From assembly GCF_001039355.2 (NCBI RefSeq), contig NW_019775591.1, positions 454,115 through 518,114 on the forward strand: a stretch of 64,000 nucleotides of DNA, written 5' to 3'. Positions 47,601-58,760 of this stretch are shown here, piece by piece (the first letter of the stretch is position 1; each line of letters opens with the position of its first letter). The DNA comes from Lingula anatina (lineage: Eukaryota; Brachiopoda; Lingulata; Lingulida; Lingulidae). The notes below the pieces were generated by a model that worked only from the letters and a program-made list of their open reading frames with translations, did no database searches and had not been told where the DNA came from. The position numbers and the translations under genes are program-made.

Positions 47601-48788
47601 ATCCCCTGATGGTCTCCGGCCTCCACATGCGCAATGAAACGGATTAAATCTCGGCCCAGAGATTTTCTAGTCCCCTGCAGGGACGGCGCGTGTTGAGGTG
47701 GGGAGGCAATCAGGGCATATATCCACATTGCTTTAAAGAGGGTCGGCCTATTTGATCCCGGATCTGTTGGTTTTGCAGATCAATTTGTTCTGAATGCGCT
47801 TTTAAGGTACCATTGTGATGTCATATTTGAGAACTCTGCTTTGACCAAACTATATATTACAATGTTGAAATCGTGCAACCCAATTTGTTAGTATATCTGC
47901 GGTAAGTAACTCTTACCAGCGGTACACTGCCAATAACCGAAATATCCGGAGGAAAGTTGTCCTACATTAGCTTGCGTGCAGGGGTACCCACATGGGCCAT
48001 AGGTTAATCTCCAGGCAGATCGCCATTCGCATATCATCTGGGTAAAGATGGAGAAAGTTTATATCAATATCAATAACTAACAGAGTCGATTATAAATAAG
48101 ATTTGTATTGATGAAATTCAGACTGAAGGCCTTTCAATATTCTACTTTACACCAGGAGGATCAGTACTTTCAAATAAACCTAGATACAGGCCTAAGCCTA
48201 ACAATACATATACTGTACATACCGACGATATAATATTAATTATGTTCTTATACGCAAGTGTCTTTGCATTTGCATCTTGAACTCAATAAAGTCCATGGGT
48301 ATAAAGTTGGTTAAGTTTGTGAGATGAAAATACACAGACTGCAATTAATGGGGCAGCAATATATTTATAACACTGGTACCAGGGACCCTGTTGAAGAAGT
48401 AAATCTATATTTTAGGGTTGCAGCAAAGCGACTATAAAATTTGCCTTCCCCATAACCTTCTACGACTCTCCTTAGTGATCTGTGGATCGAGATACAAAAC
48501 GTAACTGGCGTCTTTGTCCTAAGTACATGAATACTTGTATTGATGTAATGTCTATCGTACATTTTAAAATGGATTTAAATTTAAGATAAATCTATTGTTA
48601 TTATTATCATCATCATCATAGTGCATCAAACGAGAACTGGCTTCAAATATTAAATAAGGTCTGAACTCACAGCCCAAAACTTTAGTGTACATATATATAT
48701 ACTGATCTAAATAATTGCTCATGATACAAGAGTTGTGATACTACAACATGGATGCAATGAACTGAGTCTCACCAACAAAGTATCAAGA

Positions 48789-48843
<55 letters not shown>

Positions 48844-48875
48844 AGCCTCACCAATAAGATAAAGTATCAATAACC

Positions 48876-48935
<60 letters not shown>

Positions 48936-51477
48936 AAGGCAGCAAATATACAGTTGCAATATTTACACAATAAATGCTTTTGAAAAATATGAATGAGCAC
49001 ATGAATGTTTTTAATTTCTTAGTTAGACAGCAAAGCGGACCGTTCAGGCAATGATAGATTGGGCGCTAAATTGGGCGTATCATACGGGTACTGTGCTGTA
49101 TCCTTTGGAAGCCAGGGGGTTAATACCCAGCCTGTAACAGGACCAACATTGACAAGGCGTCCATTTTTTACCGCGCTGAGACGCATCTGGAGTGCGGTAT
49201 TAGATTGAACTTTACTTAACTTTGTATAAGTTAGGCCGAAATAACTTATTCACAAATGACTAACCCCGGAAACGAAAGTGCACAACTAACCTCAAGTGCA
49301 TTATTCGGACCAGGTCTACAGCTGATCGTGGCAAACCTGAAGTGTGATCCTGAAATGGTATAAATACGTTGCATGTTATTATCGTCCATTGGCGGATCCA
49401 GAGATATTTTCTGACAGTCTTCCAAATTATCTTTGTTACCATCCTCCATTTTTGACCGTCTTCCGACAGAAAACATTAGATGGCTGACAATGTAAACTTG
49501 AAAATCTGACCGTCTTCAAGAAGACCCAGAAGACGGCCTAAATCCGCCTCTGCCAGATATTTACAATAACATGACTGATTGTTCGAGTTGACATTTATGT
49601 AGCAAAACAAAAAAATCTGAAAATTTAATTGAACACTATTGCCACAGAATTGCAATTGATGAACCTGATTTTTTACTTTTAGATTTCTAATTTATTAAAT
49701 CTTGTAATAGACACAAAGCATCACAAATTGGAATTTCATTCTGGACGGTGAAAAAATTAACACAGACTAGACAAACAGACTGACTGGTTGATTGGCAAAG
49801 AACAGAGATAAAATCCAAGATTCAATGTAAACGTATGTAGTGCAGATAACCTCCTAAAATAGTAAAAGTCATTAATGGAAGCATAATATGAAACAAAAAT
49901 TGATTACATAATTGGGCAGTGGTTTTTAGGGGGTTTCAAAGAGTGAATTTTTAATAATAATAATTTATTTAGCTAATATACATGTCAAACATACATCATA
50001 AATTAGATTCTACCCGAGCTCTTAAAAGTGATATAAATGTTAAATAATAATGACAACAATAACAATAATAATAACAATAATAATAACTGCGATATTACAA
50101 GAAAACATCTCGTATGAAAATGATAATTAAAATGAAAATTAAGATTTAAAACGAGACAGTTAAAGGCAAAAAAATTAAACCTCTTACTGCCTTTACAATT
50201 TAAATTTATTTGCGGATGTCATGCCGAAACCTTGTCCAATGTACACTACAACCGAAGAATGGGACGGTGCAACTATGAGTTGTTGAATTAAATGCTAACT
50301 AACTTGGTTTGTAGGTGGTTTCATGTACGTTTATATGTTATCAAAATTCTTTGATCGGGCATATTTAGAGTTTTTATTTATTATTATTATTTTATTTTAT
50401 TATTTTTTTTCTGTATTTATTCAGTAGGTTCTGTGGGGGATACTGGTAAATGGAAATTTTATGAAATTCGTTTAAAAATGTTAAGTACGTTTTTAATCTT
50501 TTTTTCACTATGGTAGGCTTGTGTGGCATTCATAATTTGTTCTATGTGGTCTTTAAGTGGTTTCGCTGTCCAATCAAGGTGACGACCGAGCACACATGCG
50601 CTACACACATGCAGTATTGACAGGGGAAAAACAATTTGAAACATGAAGATTTTAGAAATCAAAGAACATGCGTAAATAAAATAACAATGTACAACACTAC
50701 TTTCATGTGATTTCAAATATTCACTACGCGTAACTTAAGCTTATATGGAGATTTGCCTAGTGCACTGCAGACTTGTAAACGTATTAATACTCATGTGAAG
50801 CAAAAGAAGCTGGGCTCTTGATGCATGCGCAGCAGTTTAATGATGCAATATAAGTATTGTTACTGATGCATCTCTGAAGATCTACGTTACAGATGACATA
50901 TTTAATCCAAATTTCGGCCTCTAGGCCTTCTTCGGTGATTGTGCGGTCGAAAGCTAGGATTATATTCATATGTCATATGTAAAGTAGATCTTCAGTGATG
51001 CATCAGTAAATATAATAATATTATCTTAAACATCTATACGGTGAATTGACATGAATCTTCAAGTTTACTGATGCGTCACCCAAGGACTCTTTGCAACCCC
51101 ATAAATACAAAAAAGTGTAATAATTAATGTCGACCCATACATATAACATATATTATTTAACACAACTGATCTTAATGAGTATTAAATATCAATTTTTAAT
51201 ATGTGAAGCTATGATATTTATAATTGGCAATAACGATATTTATACTATGTGAAAAAAGATTCCCAAATTAATTTATTATAGAAGAGTACAAATTAATTCA
51301 TTTTTGTTAGGGGCATGTTAATTTGCAATGGTGGAGACATATATGTAGATAGCATTTGGTTAAGGTAGATGTTCTATAGATGTTTATAAGATATGAATAT
51401 ACAGTACCTGTCACAGGTCTGTCCAACACGCATAGAAGCAGTGCGATGATACCAGTATAGGTTTGCAGTGACCACAT
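41272..51477 (-). CDS. Gene C: secreted Cys-rich protein with three TSP1 domains
   Basis: Fifteen coding exons: 51408-51477, 49291-49349, 47917-48037, 47375-47504, 46758-46895, 46102-46237, 45258-45413, 44713-44840, 44070-44225, 43769-43815, 43318-43494, 42829-42999, 42292-42519, 41875-41982, 41272-41420. They total 1974 nt: 657 codons plus TAA, with every GT-AG junction in frame. Order in the protein: signal peptide; about 330 residues of unnamed Cys/Trp-rich sequence including [20 protein letters not shown] and [15 protein letters not shown]; three TSP1-type repeats; and a Cys-rich tail. From memory, the RCRWA...ECGGIC block recurs in uncharacterised extracellular proteins of several animal groups, but I know no formal domain name. 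No membrane segment is seen. Secretion and matrix or defence roles are inferred. A tandem paralogue starts at 63803. Confidence 0.87.
41875..41982 (-). CDS. Gene C exon 14
   Basis: [20 protein letters not shown] then [17 protein letters not shown] 108-nt phase 1-1 exon. I do not recognise the fold. Confidence 0.8.
42292..42519 (-). CDS. Gene C exon 13: TSP1 domain 3
   Basis: [20 protein letters not shown], then [20 protein letters not shown] and ENCTQQPCC. It has the WxxW C-mannosylation site (WLPW) and CSATCG, the O-fucosylation site. A Ser/Glu-rich tail follows. Confidence 0.92.
42829..42999 (-). CDS. Gene C exon 12: TSP1-like domain 2
   Basis: [20 protein letters not shown], then [20 protein letters not shown] and [12 protein letters not shown]. 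It is clearly duplicated from or with exon 11, including a GA-rich tract just inside the downstream intron. The C-terminal CG of the fucosylation motif is CE here. Confidence 0.9.
43318..43494 (-). CDS. Gene C exon 11: TSP1-like domain 1
   Basis: [20 protein letters not shown], then [20 protein letters not shown] and [11 protein letters not shown] 177-nt phase 1-1 exon. Confidence 0.92.
43769..43815 (-). CDS. Gene C exon 10 (47 nt)
   Basis: A very short exon, [16 protein letters not shown], with tttacag acceptor and gtaaga donor. Its phases (2 in, 1 out) fit both neighbours, which is the main support. Confidence 0.75.
44070..44225 (-). CDS. Gene C exon 9
   Basis: [20 protein letters not shown] then [20 protein letters not shown] and IDGN. 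The T-W-T-P-T-S/A-x-Q pattern resembles the ends of Ig-like or HYR-like beta domains. The intron to exon 8 carries AC and AT microsatellites and a MITE. Confidence 0.85.
44331..44372. repeat. (AC)n microsatellite, left part
   Basis: About 20 AC units; the tract resumes at 44543-44573 after the MITE. Confidence 0.95.
44373..44539. mobile_element. 167-bp hAT-like MITE inserted in an (AC)n tract
   Basis: Perfect 15-bp terminal inverted repeats CAGGCCCGTAGCCAG at both ends. AC repeats lie on both flanks, so any target-site duplication is hidden in the microsatellite. Internal sequence is G-rich/C-rich and noncoding. Confidence 0.9.
44587..44655. repeat. (AT)n microsatellite
   Basis: About 34 AT units about 55 bp from gene C exon 8. 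Confidence 0.95.
44713..44840 (-). CDS. Gene C exon 8
   Basis: [20 protein letters not shown] then [20 protein letters not shown] and PYG. Phase 0 in, phase 2 out. Confidence 0.85.
45258..45413 (-). CDS. Gene C exon 7
   Basis: [20 protein letters not shown], then [20 protein letters not shown] and [11 protein letters not shown] 156-nt phase 0-0 exon. Confidence 0.87.
45651..45824. mobile_element. Fold-back element of the GCATTCAGAACAG family, copy 1
   Basis: Left arm CATTCACAACAGCGGAATAA...CAAATATGG; right arm reversed CATTCAGTCCAGCGGAATAA...CAAATATGG. Confidence 0.75.
45823..46086. mobile_element. Fold-back element of the GCATTCAGAACAG family, copy 2
   Basis: Left arm TAAGGTCGTATTCACAACAG...CCCACTTAAAAGCAA; right arm reversed TAGGCCGCATTCAGAACAG...CCCACTTAAAAGCAA. 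It abuts copy 1 and ends about 15 bp before gene C exon 6. Confidence 0.75.
46102..46237 (-). CDS. Gene C exon 6: RCRWA...ECGGIC block
   Basis: [20 protein letters not shown], then [20 protein letters not shown] and ATLYP. An alternative donor 4 nt further would break the frame into exon 7, so the gtacgt donor is chosen. Confidence 0.87.
46758..46895 (-). CDS. Gene C exon 5
   Basis: [20 protein letters not shown] then [20 protein letters not shown] and SNPLV. The donor is GTTAA|gtaagt. Confidence 0.87.
47375..47504 (-). CDS. Gene C exon 4
   Basis: [20 protein letters not shown] then [20 protein letters not shown] and QI. Confidence 0.87.
47532..47806. mobile_element. Fold-back element of the GCATTCAGAACAG family, copy 3
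   Basis: Left arm GCATTCAGATCATATTATCC...GGCCGAC; right arm reversed GCATTCAGAACAAATTGATC...GGCCGAC. It lies in gene C intron 3. Confidence 0.7.
47917..48037 (-). CDS. Gene C exon 3
   Basis: [20 protein letters not shown] then [20 protein letters not shown]. Cys- and aromatic-rich. Confidence 0.87.
48793..48933. repeat. (AT)n, (AT)n and (GA)n microsatellites
   Basis: AT tract 48793-48841, a second short AT tract 48876-48893 and a GA tract to 48933, in gene C intron 2. Confidence 0.95.
49291..49349 (-). CDS. Gene C exon 2 (59 nt)
   Basis: [19 protein letters not shown]. Enters in phase 1 and leaves in phase 0. Its donor GAG|gttagt is weaker than most in this gene. Confidence 0.75.
49350..51407. 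other. Gene C intron 1
   Basis: About 2.1 kb, AT-rich with AAT-rich tracts at 49960-50090 and 50380-50410. No exon was recognised. Confidence 0.55.
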
Positions 51478-51494
51478 CGTTGATGAAATGGAAT
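51408..51494 (-). CDS. Gene C exon 1: signal peptide
   Basis: The coding part is 51408-51477: [20 protein letters not shown] then PVT, a typical signal peptide. The exon starts at 51494 after a good acceptor (gtgttacag), which suggests an upstream untranslated exon that I cannot place. Confidence 0.8.
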
Positions 51495-51611
51495 CTGTAA
51501 CACAAGATAATTTAAAAGCAACGTGGCAATAATTAATATATTAACACCTACATTTAAAGATATGTGCCAAGAAATTTGTGTAGAAAAATGTTTCAGGAAG
51601 TTCTTTTTACA

Positions 51612-52380
51612 ATCTGGCAAAAGTCAGTCTTTTCAAGCCGTCTTTATAGATAAGTATTGCGCATAAGTTGTGTGGGAGTATATCTTTTTGATGAATTACT
51701 TATAATATCCTATAATAACTTATATTACCTATAATTTCAGAAACATTTGTTCGGATATGTTGACTTAATGGGCTAACACCACATTATATGTACCTTTTTT
51801 AAATTAAATAAAATAAGTGATCTGCATTATACACCATTAGTCAAAAACGTTGCCCCACATCAAGTACCTAGTGTTTTTATAATTTATAACATAAAATATA
51901 AACAAGGAGATATAACTCCTTGGTACTTAGATAATGATTAAACTAATGGACTCCCTCATTTGATTTGGTATTCTAACTGTAAAGGTGTTTTCTTCGTGAT
52001 ATGAAGGCTGGAATAATATAGCAACTTAACAAGGCGTACTCGATCGATGTCAAGAAAAATGCAAAAATGTAACATATGTTTTCTCTGTACACATGAGGCA
52101 TGCGCATACCCTGCGGGCTTGTCGGAAAAATATTCTACGCCTATACGAATGTTAACGTATCTGGGAAAAACTAATGGCAGCTATGCCGAATCTTGATGGC
52201 TTCTGCTGAAAAATCATTGGAATTCATTATTGTTTGTTGAGATTGGGATTGAATCTTGATATTTCGAAGTGAAATATTTTATGTGACGAGTTTATTACAA
52301 AAATGTAAGAAATTAGGGTATAAGTTTGTGAATTAAGTAATATATCCAGCTATTCTTAAACATTGTTCTCTCACGTTAAT
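51612..52380. repeat. Duplicated 5'-flank block, copy A
   Basis: Shares with copies B and C: CAxTCTTTATxxATAAGTA, ACTCCTTGGT, GCTCCCTCATTTGATTT, TTCGTGATATGAAGGCTGGA, AGAAAAATGCAAAAATGTAA and CATGAGGxATGCGCATA. It lacks the middle about 500 bp found in B and C. Confidence 0.8.
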
Positions 52381-52419
52381 GTGAAAATGTGTGAGCTAAT
52401 TGTCTGAAGTATACACAGT

Positions 52420-52912
52420 TCATACTTCTGGGCATCCATATTAGCAATGACCTAAAATGGGGTACTCATGTGGATCATATATATATAAAAAGGCATTTGC
52501 AAGACTCTGTTTCCTCCGTCAACTGAAGCGAGCTAAGCTCAGCCCTGCTGACTTAATTCAAGTTTACCAAAGTATTGTGCGCTCATTTCTAGAATAGGCC
52601 TGCCCTCTGTGGCATCCAGGACTAACAACAGAGCAATGCAAACTCTTTGGGACTGTTCAAAGTCGTGCTTTGAAGATTATTTTCCCTGACCTACACTATG
52701 ATGAAGTCCTGAACCTGGCAAATATATACTTTAGATAAACGAAGGGAAGATCTGTGCAAAACTTTCTTTTACAAAATAAATAAACCCTCTGACAAACTGA
52801 ATCACATTTTAATTGAGCAATCCAATCGTCTTTTAAGATCAAACAATAGATACAAAGTACCAAAATTTAAGACCGATAGATTCCGGTGCTCTTTTATTCC
52901 ATATGCACTTTA
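52420..52912 (+). pseudogene. Degenerate LINE reverse-transcriptase fragment
   Basis: Read across frameshifts and stops, it gives LGIHISNDLKWGTHVDHI, then pieces matching RLCFLRQLKRAKLSPADLIQ and YQSIVRSFLE, then LFGTVQSRALKIIFPD and DKRREDLCKTFFYKINKP. This is the C-terminal region of a Jockey/CR1-like reverse transcriptase. It is a different family from the LINE at 1-570. Confidence 0.85.
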
Positions 52913-53059
52913 AAATTATCATTAGTATAATGTTGTATTTTATTATAAGTACAGTAATTTTTAAGGTCAAGTAGAAGTCTTTTAACTCAGTTTCATTCAA
53001 GCAAATTACATTTTATTATCATTATAATGTTCTTAACATTCTATGCACAACCAATATAG

Positions 53060-54375
53060 ACCAATGTAGAATCCTGATCGCGTGGCAACATCGTGCTAAT
53101 TATTTCGCGTTCCAGCAACCCACATAAAATGATAGTTATACAGATGTGGGGCCCCAAAGGCAAATTTCATAAATCTATAACAGGCATAACCATTGCACAC
53201 AATTTGATAGTATAAACTGGTGAAAGCCAGTCTTTCAAAGTCATCTTTATTCATAAGTACTGCGCATAGGTTGTGTAGGAGTATATCTTTTCGGTAAATT
53301 AGTTTTATCCATAATGTCAGAAACACAATTGTTCGGGAGATGGGGACAAAATGGCTAACAGCACATGTGTTACTGTTTTAATTAAATAAAGTACGCTATC
53401 TGTATCAAACACCATTAATAAAAAAAGTTGTCCCGCCTCCGGTACCTAGTGCTTTTATTTACAAATGTTCACCCCACAGTTTATACCAGTGCTTTTTTAT
53501 TCCAGATACCATATCTTACATGACAAATGATAAAGAACATATAAATCAGCAGTAATATATCCATATTTTATGCCTTTTATTCATATTTGTAACATGTATC
53601 GCCTCAAATACATTCTTGTAGGGTAATTTCCTAAGAAATAAAGAAATGTCCATTAAAGTGAAAAGACACCACCAAATGTCACCAAATTAACACACATCAT
53701 AGATCGATCAAGACTATAGGTTATAACTGAAAGCTCTATCAGAAAAGGACAACTAAACATTTGTTTTCAAGATCTTAAACTTACAAGGGATTTTTACCAC
53801 CTCCATTAAGAAGGTGGCTCAAAATTTTAAGAAAGACTTCCAACCCCGGTTTATAAATCATAATTTTGCCAATAGAATTGGACTTGAAACGTACATGCCA
53901 TACTTTAATAATGAAGCGAAAGGTGTAAGAAGTCCCAGGTATATCAGATTTCGTAACACGGTTGTAACGCTTCAATGATAACATAAAATACAAGGGATAT
54001 AACTCCTTGGTTTTTAGAAAATAATTAAATCAATGGGCTCCCTCATTTTATTTGATATTATAACGGTTTTTTGTTCATAACACGAAGGCTGGGATGAAAT
54101 AGCAACTAAACAAGACGCACGCGATCGATGTCAAGAAAAATGCAAAAATGTAACATATGTTTTCTCTGTACACATGAAGTATGCGCATATCCTGCGGGTT
54201 TGTTGGAAAAGGAGTATACGCCTATACGAACCTATCTATAATTGGAATTCATTATTGTTGAGATTGTGATGGAATCTTGATATTTCTAGGTGAAATCTTT
54301 TATGTGGAGAGTTTATTACAAAAATGTAATAAATTAGGGTATAAGTTTGTAAATTAAGCAATTTATTGTATTAGA
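53060..54375. repeat. Duplicated block, copy B
   Basis: Matches copy C (57300-58760) from GATCGCGTGGCAACATCGT through GATTAxTTCGCG, CAGATGTGGGGCCCCAAAGG and onward in the same order, and copy A in its second half. Confidence 0.85.
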
Positions 54376-54964
54376 TCCCCAAACATTTTATGAAACATAT
54401 TATATAATAATAATAATGTTTAGCTACAGGTCTATCGGTGTCTATACTGAACGTCTTTAAAGGTTCACACACTGAAAATAGAGTTGCTTATTTAATAGAT
54501 GGTGGTGATACATTACTCGTATTCGGAATGCAACTCTTTCCAGCTCTTGGCCTAACAGCAAAAACTAGCCAAGAAAAAAAAATGTATTCCAGCTCTTAGA
54601 TTTCATAACATACAGGACCCATTATTTTAAAATTCGATCCGCCTTACAGTTAAGAGATAAACTTTACAAACTGCTTCTCAAAAATCTAAAATAAATCATC
54701 TTGGCGTAACTTTAATGTTGAATAATTTAAAAAATGTTGTCAAAAGAGTTACATGTAAATATATATATAAGGGGTGTATTACAAAAGCTTAGGGAAGGGT
54801 AGAGGCCGGCTGTATCCCCCTTCCAATGGATCTGCTATAAATTATTTGAAACTCAAACAATGCATTATGCACAATGAATGCATGTGGTAGCAATATATTT
54901 TCTGCAATCAATTCTTTTACACTGCATTAACGCATAAAATGTTTTTATTTTTAAATGTGTATAA

Positions 54965-55070
54965 TTAAATTAACCTCTACAAAGAACAATGTTAATCTAC
55001 GTTAATAATCACATACATTGTTTATCAATATATCTAATCCCAAAATGCTGTTGGTTTAAAGATGAAATAC
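54965..55070 (+). repeat. Local direct repeat, copy 1
   Basis: AAATTAACCTCTACAAAGAA, AATAATCACA and ATATATCTAATCCCAAAATG are shared with 55833-55935. Confidence 0.85.
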
Positions 55071-55659
55071 AGCTACTGAACAACAAACAAACATTAAAAC
55101 AGTAGAAATCAATGTTTGACCTAAAATAAAACACTGATTGAATCCCATACTTATTTAAAACACAAATACCAAATGAAATGAGATTTAATTAATCTACTGA
55201 TTGAGTCATTTTGTTGAAAGTAAGATACATACACCCCTGTATGTACACTTTAGGATAACATAGTATTGCGTGGCATATATGACTAGTTTCGACACAACAG
55301 TATGAAAACACATAATACGTGTATTTATTTACTGGCATTTAAACTTTACATTAAACTGTTTATTTTACTCTCTTAAAAGTGTAGCTGTCTATTTTTTATT
55401 GATTTCATTTTACTCCTCTAAAATCTACTGAACATTTTATATGGATTTTAGATTATAAATCATCTAACCATGAACTGTTACGTATCCTGTCGATGTTTCG
55501 TTAGTTTCACTGAAAATATTAACTGTTTAGATCACATATTGCCCTACGATTAGGGGGAGGAAACTTATTTTACAATTTGAGTAAACTTGACTAATGTGGG
55601 AAAATAGTTGTTCAAATTTTAACGAATTTCAGTCTGATAGATCCATGGAGAACCCAGTA

Positions 55660-56010
55660 TGATATCAGAAAACAATGTGCATGTACCACGTCGGGTAGTA
55701 ATCTGGAAAGGAGGGCAAATCTATTTCTTTCTTATGTCCAGTGAACTTTGAGCCTTGTTTGACAAAAACTGAAATAACATTACGGTTACCAGACTGATCG
55801 GACCGCTCAGGGTAGACTTGACACTAACATTATTAAATTAACCTCTACAAAGAACAATGTTAGTCTAAGTTAATAATCACACATATTGTTTCTCAATATA
55901 TCTAATCCCAAAATGATGTTGGTTTAGAGATTGAATAGAGCATGATCACAGAAAACAATATGCATGTACCTCGGTGGGTAATGCTCTGAAGAAGAGGGCA
56001 ACTGAAAAAG
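55660..56010 (+). repeat. Local direct repeats, copy 2 and a shorter pair
   Basis: 55833-55935 repeats 54965-55070. Also CAGAAAACAATxTGCATGTA occurs at about 55667 and 55947. Confidence 0.75.
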
Positions 56011-57299
56011 AAGTTTGACAAAACTGAAATACTATTATGAAATTGATCATTGTAGACTTGACATTGACATTATCTGAGTTTATTTATTAATTTATTTATT
56101 TATTTATTTATTGGAAATTAGGGACAGCATTCTAGAGGACCAAAAATATTCAGAGGGTGTACAAACTGGCAAGAGATCAAAAATCATAATACTCTGCCAC
56201 CCCATTATCAATATGAATGAATCATCAAAAATAAGTGCTGAATAATAATTTTGCCTCTAAATTGATAGCCAGGTAGCTATAATAACCTGTTTTATGTGAA
56301 GCCTACAAGTATGTAAACCTGTATGGAGTCTCTGTTTATGTGTTTATTTCATTACAGCTAATGTTTTCGTTCAGCATATATAACTCAAAAAATCTTTAGA
56401 GCCAAGATATTGGTAGGTCCAGTTGAATCGATACATTGGTTATCTACCAGAAATTTTCTCCAATGAAGTCGCATTTTTTTATTTTTATAGGACAATTGGA
56501 AATATAAGATCTAGAGATTGGGTGTTTTTGCTTTAAGCATAAAAAGCGGGAAAAGTTTTTCTATGGTGTCAAACATTCCCACCTAAAATTACCAAGCAAG
56601 TTTTCAGTGCAATTTCTATCATGAAATAATTGGTGCAAAATCTGATTTTCTTAAATCGGTCAAGCTCCTTAAACAATTTACTCATTTTATCTGGAATGAT
56701 TTTACTTATTCACCATTATAGTTATAAACCAATACTAATTTATCTAAAATGAAAAAAAAATTGACATTTTGGATAAAGCCTATGCTATATGGCCCCTCTA
56801 CCAGTGTCTTTTCAGCCCTCCACAGCTGTTACAGATTTGGACGAAAAACTTTCATTCGATTTTGTAACAAGTAGAAAATATTTGTAGTAGAGAGAACTAC
56901 TTCACTGTGCTAAACCATTAAACGAAAAACTTATTTTCATAATAACAATATATCGTACTAACTGATAATAATTGATTGCCTTTTTTCAAGCCTTTAACTA
57001 ATTACATGTAGCTTAGCTAATTCTCCTCCATTCGAAGACTACATTTTTTACCTAAAAATCGATTTTACAGTTACCCTTTAAATATTTCGTCCAACCAAAT
57101 TTAGAAAGAACAATGAAACCTTTATGTACATGTACCAATTTTATAAAATCATGCACACTTACCAAAAATAATTCTTTTCTCCAAACCTTTGCCTCTACTT
57201 GGATATCTTGGATAACTGTGCCTTCTTAGATTTTCTGCTCTTCTCAAACAGTGTTCTCTCACGGCAACGTGAAAATGGGTGAGCTGTCTGAAGTAATCT

Positions 57300-58760
57300 G
57301 GGTATATAGACCAATGCAGAATCCTGATCGCGTGGCAACATCGTACAAATTACTTCGCGTTCCAGCAACCCACATAAAACGATAGTTATACAGATGTGGG
57401 GCCCCAAAGGCAAATTTCATAAATCCATAACAGGCATAACCACTGCACACAATTTAATACTACAAACTGGCAAAAGCCAGTCTTTCAAAGCCATATTTAT
57501 TCATAAGTACTGCGCATATGTTGAGTAGAAGTATATCTTATTGATGAATTACCTTTTACCCATAATATCAGAAACACATTTGTTCTGGAGATGTTGACTA
57601 ATTGGACTAACAACTCATTATATGTAACTTTTTTAATTAAATAAAATACGCCATCTGTATCATACCAGTACACCATTAAGTTGACCCACCTCCAGTACCT
57701 TGCAGGCCTACGTTTATTTACAAATGATCACCTCACAGTTTATAAACAGTTCTTTTAAAGCCAGATACCATATAAATCATGACAAATGGTAAAGATAATA
57801 TACATCAGAGGTAAAAATGCCCATTATATTGAAAAGACATCACCAATGTCAACAAAATTACACACATCATATCAGATTGATCAAGGCTATAGGTTATAAT
57901 TGAAAGCTCTGGGAATGAGCTTCGAGAACAGTGAATACACTTAAATCAGCACTCTGAAACGCATGTTGTATTGTTGGGGGGAGGCGTGTGTATACTCTTC
58001 CGGTGTCATGCTAAAAAGTAAATTTTCCAAGACATAACAGAAAAGCACGACTAAACATCTGTTTTCGACATCTTATACTTACAAGAGATTTTCACCACCT
58101 CCATTAAGAGAGTGGCTCATAATTTTAAGAAAGGCTTCCAAACCCCGATTTATAAATCCTAATTTTGCTAAATGTTTATGTTTATGACTAGATCCGTACA
58201 TGTAATGCCTTGTCCTAGAAAAGACACCAGTCCCAGGTATATCAGATTTTTTGTTACACATTTCTAACGCTTAAATTAAAACATAAAAAAGACAAGGGAA
58301 TATAACTCCTTAGTATTGAGATAATGTTTAAACTAATGGGCTCCCTCAATTGATTTTATATTCTAACTGCAAAGGTGTTTTCTTCGTGATATGAAGGCTG
58401 GAATAATATAGCAACTTAACAAGACGTACGCGATCAATTTCAAGAAAAATGCAAAAATGTAACATATGTTTTCATGTACACATGAGGTATGCGCATATTC
58501 TGCGGGCTGGTTGAAAAAGAGTCTTCGCCTATACAAATGTGAACATCCATGTATCTGGGGCAAACTAGTGACAGCTAAGCCGAGTCTAGATGGCTACTGC
58601 TGAAATCTAATTGGAGTTATCATTGTTTGTTGAAATTGTTATTGAATCCCGATATTCCAGGGTGAAATATTTTATGTGGAGAGTTAATAATAAAATAAGA
58701 AATCACAAGTATGAGTTTATAAACTAAGTGATGTATTGAATTAGTTCCACAAACATTTTT
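57300..58760. repeat. Duplicated block, copy C
   Basis: About 1.45 kb in the same order and orientation as copies A and B. Its minus-strand frame at 57259-57450 is open where copy B has a stop, so I do not treat it as coding. Confidence 0.85.

Noticed and set aside
53781-53993. Minus-strand frames at 53781-53993 and 58079-58261 with shared SDIPGT and LNGGG
   Set aside because: They are parts of the duplicated blocks B and C. The middle parts do not align as protein, and no family is recognised. They are mentioned only as possible leader exons.
57259-57450. Minus-strand frame with MKFAFGAPHLYNYRFMWVAG
   Set aside because: The copy at about 53060-53200 has an in-frame stop, and no flanking exon was found.
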